The position numbers and the translations under genes were made by a program. Under the pieces are notes generated by a model. The model was given only the letters and a program-made list of their open reading frames with translations, ran no database searches and was not told the origin of the DNA. A DNA stretch of 64,000 nucleotides. Source: Serinus canaria (Eukaryota; Chordata; Aves; Passeriformes; Fringillidae). Shown here piece by piece: positions 57,601-64,000 of the stretch; position 1 is the stretch's first letter, and the number at the start of each line of letters is the position of its first letter. Where the stretch lies: positions 2,526,621-2,590,620 of the forward strand of contig NC_066328.1 in assembly GCF_022539315.1 (NCBI RefSeq). The letters are read 5' to 3'.

Positions 57601-58593
57601 CACCGTGGGACATTTGCCAAGTAGGTTTAAGAGAAGGAGACTGTTGTGGAATATAGTTTGCCTATGTAAAGTTAAAGCCCTTTGGCAGCTCTGATTAATC
57701 TTCAAGGAAAAAGAAAAAAAACCACTCAAGCACTGAGCAGCAGCACTGTTTTCTGGACATGGGCCCAGTTCTTGCTTTGGAGTAAGTGAGGCTTTGCCTC
57801 ATTTCTAGGGAAATGTGTTGGTGGTCCCTGGTGCCCAGCAGGCAGGTCTGCAGCTGCACAGGTTGTGATCACCTCAATAAGCAGTTTCCTTTGCATTTCT
57901 TACTGGAGATCCTGTGCCTACTAAGGAGAATTACAGTCTGAAGCATTATTGTCCCTATTTAAAGGACAATCTGAGAGAGAAGATTTCTTGACTGTAGAAT
58001 AGAATGAGGCCCCCTATCCCTGTCTCTTTTCTTTTCCAGAACATTTGCCCCATTGTTTCAGAATAAAAAGAGTTTCCCCCAGTAATCCAGGGTTTCAGCA
58101 TGCTGATTAGCAGTCAGATCACTGCTTGCATGCTGCAATACACATGAAAGAGCTGCATTTCTTCTGCTCAAGCTGGAGGTGGATTCTTTAGTGGAAATAA
58201 AAGCTTGGGAGAGCAAGGCTTTCCTGACTGAGAATTCAGGGTGGAGAGAAAGACCTCCTGAAAATGCCCTTTCTTAAAGTGTGCATTTCTAGTATGAGCT
58301 GTTCCTGGGCCAGGGCAGGCTTTTCACCCTGAAACACTCTTGATTTATCAGTAAATAAAATTTGCTATTGCTGTTCCTTGTGGCTGTTGTACTGAGTACC
58401 CTGAAAGCTGTGTGCTTCTTGATTTGGGTAAATTGCATGCTAAGTAACATGCTGCTACCTTTTAGAGTGTAATAACAGAAGAATGATTTGCCTCTTTGTT
58501 GCAGTTTCCCTATATAACTCCAGCTCCACATGAGCCAGTGAAGACACTGAGGAGTTTGGTGAACATCCGCAAGGATTCTCTCCGACTTGTCAG
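48672..58593 (+). CDS. MGRN1: Mahogunin RING finger E3 ubiquitin ligase, first three coding exons (partial, continues beyond window)
   Basis: MGRN1 is a RING-type E3 ubiquitin ligase; known partners include TSG101 and melanocortin receptors. Coding exons are 48672-48759, 56161-56279 and 58505-58593, with matching phases, giving 98 complete codons and two bases of the next. The start lies in a strong Kozak context (GCCGCCATGGG). Gly2 in MGSLLSRR is a probable N-myristoylation site. The sequence follows human MGRN1 almost residue for residue (RRIAGVEDIDIQANSAYRYP; ASHFFMGGEKFDTPHPEGYL; PHEPVKTLRSLVNIRKDSL). This part leads into the DAR2 domain; the rest of that domain and the RING finger lie right of the window. 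Intron 1 is GT-AG, intron 2 uses a GC donor (CAG|GCAAGT) and intron 3 has a GTACTG donor at 58594. The acceptor of the fourth coding exon is not in the window. Confidence 0.96.
53800..54348 (+). mobile_element. CR1 non-LTR retrotransposon fragment (longest in window)
   Basis: This plus-strand CR1 copy reaches further 5' than the others. It includes TTCTGCCCCTCTGCTCAGGTGAGG, a GGAGAGAGTCCAGAGGAGG block, GTTCAGCCTGGAAAAGAGAAG and the usual 3' blocks, ending near TCTGTGGTTCTGTAATTCTG. It covers the end of the old ORF2 and the 3' UTR and is inactive. Confidence 0.9.
54686..54820 (+). mobile_element. CR1 3' terminal fragment
   Basis: The terminal block has GGATGTGGCACTCAGTGCTC, TTGGACTTGATGATCTTGGAG and a TGATTCTGTGATTTTG end, in the plus orientation. 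It is separated from the preceding CR1 copy by about 340 bp, so it is an independent insertion. Confidence 0.85.
56280..58504 (+). other. MGRN1 intron 2, GC-AG type
   Basis: The intron starts GCAAGT after CAG and ends TTGTTGCAG. No gene or repeat is recognised inside; there is an AT-rich patch near 57090-57120. Confidence 0.85.
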
Positions 58594-59743
58594 GTACTGC
58601 CATTACCTGAACCTTTCATTTTACTGCACCCAGGGATCTGTCAGCCACAGCCAAACTGTATTGGTAAGCTTTTGGAGAATGGCTGATATCCAGATCCTTG
58701 GTGCTAGATATGTCCAGAGGTTTCTGTGTTCCCTTTTGAGCTTTCAAGTGGTTTATATGCTCCTTATCCAAACAATCTGTGTTTCCAAACAGGACCAGTG
58801 ATGTGTCTGTTTCTGCAGGACAGGCTGGAGTGGTAAACAAAGCCATGAAATCATTAGCATGAGCGGAAGATGTTAGTCAGGTCAATAAACTTTACAGACA
58901 GATTCCTTCCTGCATTCCTGTGCAAGGAGAAGCCAGAAGGGAGGTGATTCTGGTTCGAGTCATGGGCCTGGGAGCCTGATGGGTCTTGAGTGAAACTTCC
59001 TCAGGTTTCTCCTGCTGCCAGGATAAAGTTTGGTCCTAGTTTTATGCATTTGTTTAGATGGCTTGTGTCCCATGCATGGGGGAAGGACAGTCATGGGGTT
59101 GGTAGCTCTCGCTGCTCCACGCTGAGATCTGAAACAGCAGAGCTGGATTAAAGCACTGGCTCACACTCAGACCTGCAGCTGTCCCCTTTCCAACAGATGG
59201 CTGAGGTACAGGGCCCAGCATTCAGTGCTTTGTTTGGGTCTGAGCACTGGGCAGATGTCCAGGCAGAGCCTTTCCCAACCATCCTGGCTGGAGTCACTCT
59301 GGGTTCTGTGTCTGGGGCTGGAGCGCTGGCAGGGCTCCAGCTGCAGCTCCCAGCCAAGGTGGCTCTGAGAGCGTGGTCTAACATGAGCACTGGGAGTCAT
59401 AACCAAAAACTCTCAGGTTGTTTTTATGTGAAAACAGATGTGGTTTTTTTTTTGTTTGTTTTGTTTTTTTTTTTTAATGAGCAAAACCTGTGGTTTCAAA
59501 GCTGATTGAGCTTCCAAATAAGTGACCATTGGTAAACTGCTCTGAAAGCTCTTTGTTTTTTCAGCATAATGCTGAAGTACTTCTCTAGGAAAAAAGAGAA
59601 GGCACGTAAGCCAAATGGGAAGTGGCTTTTTCCCTGGGAGAGGCCTGGCTGTGAATGGAGCAGTTGGTGTGGTTTAGTACATATAGTTCTGTCATTCTGC
59701 TTTCTGTGGTCACACGTCCCATTTCCCAGAGTTGCAGCTCTGG

Positions 59744-59779
59744 ACTATTTGGAATACTATTTGGAATACTATTTGGAAT
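59744..59779. repeat. 12-bp tandem repeat, 3 exact copies
   Basis: Three perfect copies of ACTATTTGGAAT (59744-59755, 59756-59767, 59768-59779) lie in MGRN1 intron 3. Being perfect and short, it is likely a recent expansion. Confidence 0.9.
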
Positions 59780-60232
59780 GTAGTGTCCATGCACATTGAC
59801 AGTATCTAGGTTTTCATCCCTCTAATTCCTGGAACTAGCAGTTCCTTTTCTGCCTCATGAGCTCTCACAGGCTCTTGTGCTGCTGCTGTGTCAGTGCTGG
59901 CAACAGCACTGCCAACATGACTCTATTGAATTTTACACTGATGTGGACCCAAAATGAGGTTTTAATTGGCAGTCCCCAAGGGTACATTCTGTCTTGTGCT
60001 CTTCTGCTCTTCTGGCCCAGAGGCTTTGTCTTCCTCCCTCTGTGCATGTAAAGGACACTTTGTGCCCTCTCCAGCCTGGCTTGTTCACAACCAGTGGTTG
60101 AGGTTTGCATGTTCTTTCCAGAGCTGGTCAATTTACCACATCCTCCAGCAAATACAGTGTTACTGAGCCAAGTGTCCAGGTGTGAAGTTCTAAGTGTATG
60201 TTCTGATGGTAATATCCCCATAACCTTTTTCA

Positions 60233-60645
60233 TAGAATCCCAGACTGGTTTGGGTTGGAAGGGACCTTCAAGACCATCTTGTTCCACCCACTGTCCCATG
60301 GGCAGGGACACCTTCCACTACTCCAGGCTGCTCCAAGCACTGTCCAACCTGGCCTTGGACACTTCAGGGATCCAGGGGCAGCCTCAGCTTCTCTGGGCAC
60401 CCTGTGCCTCACCACCCTCCCAGGGAAGAATTTATTCCCAATATCCCATCCAATCCTGCCCTCTGGCAATGAGAAGCCATTGCCCCTTGTCCTGTTACTC
60501 CAGGCCCCTGTTGAAAATCCTCTGCAGCTCTCCTGGAGCCCCTTTAGGCACTGGAAGGGCTCTGAGTTCTCCCTGGAACCTTCTCTTCTTCAGGCTGAAC
60601 AACACCAACTCTCCAGCTTGTCCTCACAGGAGAGGTGCCATGGAG
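60233..60645 (-). mobile_element. CR1 non-LTR retrotransposon 3' fragment
   Basis: This is a minus-strand copy starting ATAGAATCCCAGACTGGTTT, then GTTGGAAGGGACCTTCAAGA, the GGATCCAGGGGCAGCCTCAG block and CTTCAGGCTGAACAACACCAA. It is one of the longer copies here. Confidence 0.92.
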
Positions 60646-62235
60646 GAATATAGGGAAATGTCCACTCTGGCCTTCATGCCGAGCTCTGACCAGACAAAAT
60701 TCTGAGCTTTGCCAGGTTCTGAATTTTTACATGATAAACAATAAACCTGTGGATATTGGTGTTGAAGTTCTGAGTCTTCAGTATCATGTGTGAGTGTTTG
60801 ATCTCTGGCAGGAGGAGACTGTGAGCCTCAGAGCAGGGTGGCAGGAATTTTGCTGTTAACCACTAACAGAGAAAGACTTCCTTCTGTTTTTCTTGTGCCC
60901 CACATTTGGCCTTGGATTGGAAGCTTTGTTTTGGAGCTCCAGTACCTGTTGTGCTGGCATTGGCTGTTCCTTCTTCTCCTGAAAGCACTTCCAGCTGCAG
61001 GAGGAAGACCAGCTCAGGAGACAATGTCTGTTGTTGCACCCAGGGGCAGCTTCTCTGCTTCATTTTCTGGGCTTTGGATGGCATCATGCAACAAAAGCAT
61101 TGAAGGAGCCAGCAGGTGTGGTGGTTTGGGAGTGTGTCTGAAGCATCAGGAGTATCATGGAGAATAGTCATGGAGTGTTTTGGATAAGGGCCTGGGAGAG
61201 GTGGATGGTGGGGGCTGAAGGGAGATGGGTGAGTTGCAGGGAATGAGAGAAAGGAAATCCCTTCCCTCTGCAGCACAGGGGCTGACCTTGGTCTGTGGAT
61301 CTATTCATCCTATGGTGGAGGTGGTGAGGGGCTGGGACTGCCTGCTCTGCAGCCTGGATGGTGTTAAACTGGACAGATCTTTGCAGAAACCCCAAACAGG
61401 AGAACCCCTGTGTTTGGTGATGCTCTCCCTTGTGAAAGTCAGTGCTGACAGAGGTGTCACTAATTCTGCTCTCATTTATTGCCTGCTCAAACACTGGGTA
61501 AATGCAGATATCACAACATTCAGTCAAGGGATACTTAACATTTATCCTGTATGTCTCCTGTGTTGGTCAGAGTTTTAAATCTCCTCAAAGGATGAAATTG
61601 GGTTCAGCTCAACCTAGTTCTATAAAACTGTCATGGCTGATGTTAATTATATTTTTATCTTTTAATTCTTTAACAGACAATAAAAAGCTCCAGCCTTTCC
61701 ATTGTTTTATCCAGGAGTGATGTCAGACCAGGTGGCCTCAGCTCCCTTGGTCATCCTGCTTTGCCTTTTGCATCAAAACGTTGGATCAGCTGTTTGTTCT
61801 CAAAGGTGGTCAGTCTCTTTCCTCTGTACCTGTGATTGATGCACCTTTGTGCATGACCCAAAGGCACACCCAGCAAAGTCCCTGGTTCCCAAATCTGTGC
61901 ATGCATCTGTGACCACCCCACATGGACACTGTCTGTAGGGCTTGGCTAAATGGGCACTGTAAAATTCAAGTGCAGGTGGAGACAGACGAGCTCTTGGAGC
62001 ACCTGAACCACCTCCTTGTCTGCCACATCTCCCTCAAAGAAAGAGAAATGCAAAATGTGTGGTTTTTGTCATGTTACTTCCCTGATGTTACATCCCACCA
62101 TTCCTGCTCCTTAAGGTGGCACACAAGCTGTCTCTGCCTCTCAAAGTATGCACCATAGTTGGCTTTGCTTGTTCCTTGGGCCAGCTGCCATCTGTGCAGT
62201 CTTTTCTCACCTGAACTCTTTGCTCTGTGGCAGAT

Positions 62236-62530
62236 CATAGAATCCCAGACTGGTTTGGGTTAGAAGGGACCTCAAAACTCATCTCCTTCCACCAGACCAG
62301 GCTGCTCCAAGCCCTGTTCAGCCTGGCCTTGGACACTTCCAGGGATCCAGGGGCAGCCACAGCTTCTCTGGGCACCCTGTGCCATGGACTCAACACCCTC
62401 ATTGGGAAGAATTTCTTCCTCATGTCTAATCTAACCCTGCCTTCTGTCAGTGTGAAGCCATTCCCCTCTGTCTTATTACTCCAGACCGTTGTAAATAGTC
62501 TCTCTGCATCTTTCTGCACTGTTCAGGTAC
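62236..62530 (-). mobile_element. CR1 non-LTR retrotransposon 3' fragment
   Basis: This minus-strand copy starts with the same ATAGAATCCCAGACTGGTTT as the copy at 60233. It continues through GGATCCAGGGGCAGCCACAG to the CATTCCCCTCTGTCTTATTA block. It is shorter than its neighbour. Confidence 0.92.
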
Positions 62531-64000
62531 TGAAAGGTTGTGAATGATTTTCTGTGCCTCCAGCAGCAGGGATGTTACAGCAGGAGGGCACAGCCTTGCT
62601 GTGACTGTCACCTTTTAGGCACTTGTACCTTGCCCTCTGCTCAGTGGCGCTGTTCCAGGCAGGCAAGGCTCAGCCTCTCCTCCCTGCATCCTTCACAAAC
62701 CTTCCCTCCAGGCACTGCAGTGGCCCCTCAGTGATTTCCCAGGGCAACAGATCTAGTCTAGCTTTAACCCCTTATCTCCTTGGAAGGAAGGAAGCACATT
62801 CTGAGTGCTGGCAGGGAGGTGCAGGGTGAGGTTGGGAGAAGGAGGGTGATCTGGGGTGCTTTTTGTGACTTCCCTGAGAAGACAAAGCAGGCAGTGGTTG
62901 TGCCAAGGATGTGTTTGTGTGTGAGCTGCCCCAGGCCCAGGTGTCCCCATTGTTACCTGGTACTGTCATGGTATCCCAGTCTGTGCTGTAGCTCTCACAT
63001 GTGCTGGGCATCTCTATTTAATACCTGCCTGTGCATGAGGTGAGTCTGAAGGAGCCTCTGCCTGCAAGAGGTGCTGGTTCTCCCACCCTGCTGCTTCTGG
63101 AAGAAGTGACAAGTCTGTCACAGCCTGGATCCTTCACTGAACCTCAGATCCAGAGTGCAGCACAGCAAGAGGTGACTTGTACTGCTGCTCCCTTGGACCC
63201 ACACAGCCCTTGTGAGTGGATTGTTGCCATTTGTGTTCTTGGGTCAGTCCAGCACAAAATGTTGATGGTTCTTCTGTTCTTGAGACAAATCTGCCCTTCT
63301 GCCCAGTGTTTCTTCTTCACAGCCTTCAAGTGCCGTGATTTTCACTTTGAATGCAACTAGCTTGTGTGAAAATACCAGCTTGCTTTGTACTGTATATTGT
63401 GTCCAGGTTTCTGCAGATGTTAAGACTCCAGTTCTTGGGATTTGTTTTTTTTTATATACTGGCATGTTGGGTGTTTTTAGCTTGATTTGCTGCTCTGACC
63501 TCGGTGAACCTCTGGCAAAAGGCTCTCCAGGCCCTTCAGACAGGAATGCGGGTGTGTGCCATTAGTTAGGGGTTACATTAGTACAAGTACATGTGTTGGG
63601 TATTTGATTATACTGCTCTTACATTTCATTTTGCACCTTCTGTATTAAATTACTGGAACTGAACATTTCATTCTTCTTCAGTGTGGTGTTGAATAAAATT
63701 CAAGCTGGAACCCTCCTAATTAGACAGCAGTTGTTATATGTCAGTAAACTTGATAAATAAGGATTCCCTTGACAATTTTAGATTGAATTATGGAGGTATG
63801 TCTGACCCATTTCTGGGTATTTTTGACAGTACAGTGTATTCATCAGAGCTGTTTAGTGAGGGGAGAGGCTGATACTGTGAAGACAGAGAGAATGCCAAGC
63901 TTTTCCTGAATAGTTCAGCCATCATAGCAATTAAGGTATTACTGATAAACAAGTGGGGCTGGAGCTAGGTCACAAGTCAGTGCTGTTACACCTCTCAAAG

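Larger units (their letters stand above)
58594..64000 (+). other. MGRN1 intron 3 (open at right edge)
   Basis: This begins GTACTG after exon 3. I searched for the expected next exon (human continues YKDDAD) and did not find it before 64000. It holds two CR1 copies, a T-rich tract near 59448-59476 and a small 12-bp repeat. Confidence 0.8.

Noticed and set aside
59197..59505. Plus-strand frame in MGRN1 intron 3, considered as the fourth MGRN1 exon
   Set aside because: The sequence does not match the expected YKDDAD-type continuation or its phase.

Overview
The window is vertebrate nuclear DNA, most likely from a bird and probably a songbird. The evidence is small genes with short introns, CpG-island promoters, many CR1 retrotransposon tails of the avian type (8-bp ATTCTGTG ends), and one solo LTR that resembles songbird ERVL LTRs. 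No bacterial, phage or CRISPR features are present. The recognisable gene order is HMOX2 (+), CDIP1 (-), a C16orf96-like remnant (+), UBALD1 (-), MGRN1 (+). This matches the order and orientation on human 16p13.3, a block that I expect on the avian chromosome 14 equivalent.

Layout. Bases 1-437 are the 3' end of a C2H2 zinc-finger gene, with an in-frame stop at the very left edge. Bases 840-1750 are a CpG island holding NRF1, YY1-like and E-box motifs, then a CCAAT/TATA-like core promoter and the non-coding first exon of HMOX2. HMOX2 (311 aa, five coding exons) runs from 5662 to 9544 and has its poly(A) signal at 10159. CDIP1 (201 aa, four coding exons, minus strand) occupies 11697-13111; its 3' end faces HMOX2 across about 400 bp. 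Its likely untranslated first exon lies about 17.7 kb upstream in a second CpG island (about 30.1-31.0 kb), so 13.1-30.8 kb is one long intron holding a CR1 fragment, a minisatellite and the solo LTR. Bases 32325-33809 hold three phase-compatible coiled-coil exons that I assign tentatively to C16orf96. UBALD1 (162 aa, three exons, minus strand) spans 36333-43487 and starts in a third CpG island (42.2-44.4 kb). MGRN1 begins at 48672; its first three coding exons (98 codons) are present and the gene runs off the right edge. Its intron 2 is of the rare GC-AG class.

Roles. HMOX2 is a constitutive ER-anchored heme oxygenase. CDIP1 is a LITAF-domain late-endosome/lysosome membrane protein. UBALD1 is a small protein with a UBA-like domain. 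MGRN1 is a RING-type E3 ubiquitin ligase. They are neighbours through conserved vertebrate synteny and do not form a functional operon. I found no clearly undescribed system. The most interesting items are the GC-AG intron, the three ZNF143-type motifs around the UBALD1 and MGRN1 promoters, the GGGGCC repeat abutting the UBALD1 start codon, the altered heme-regulatory motif of HMOX2, the C16orf96-like exons, and the unexplained CpG-island start signals near 1.0 kb and 44.4 kb.
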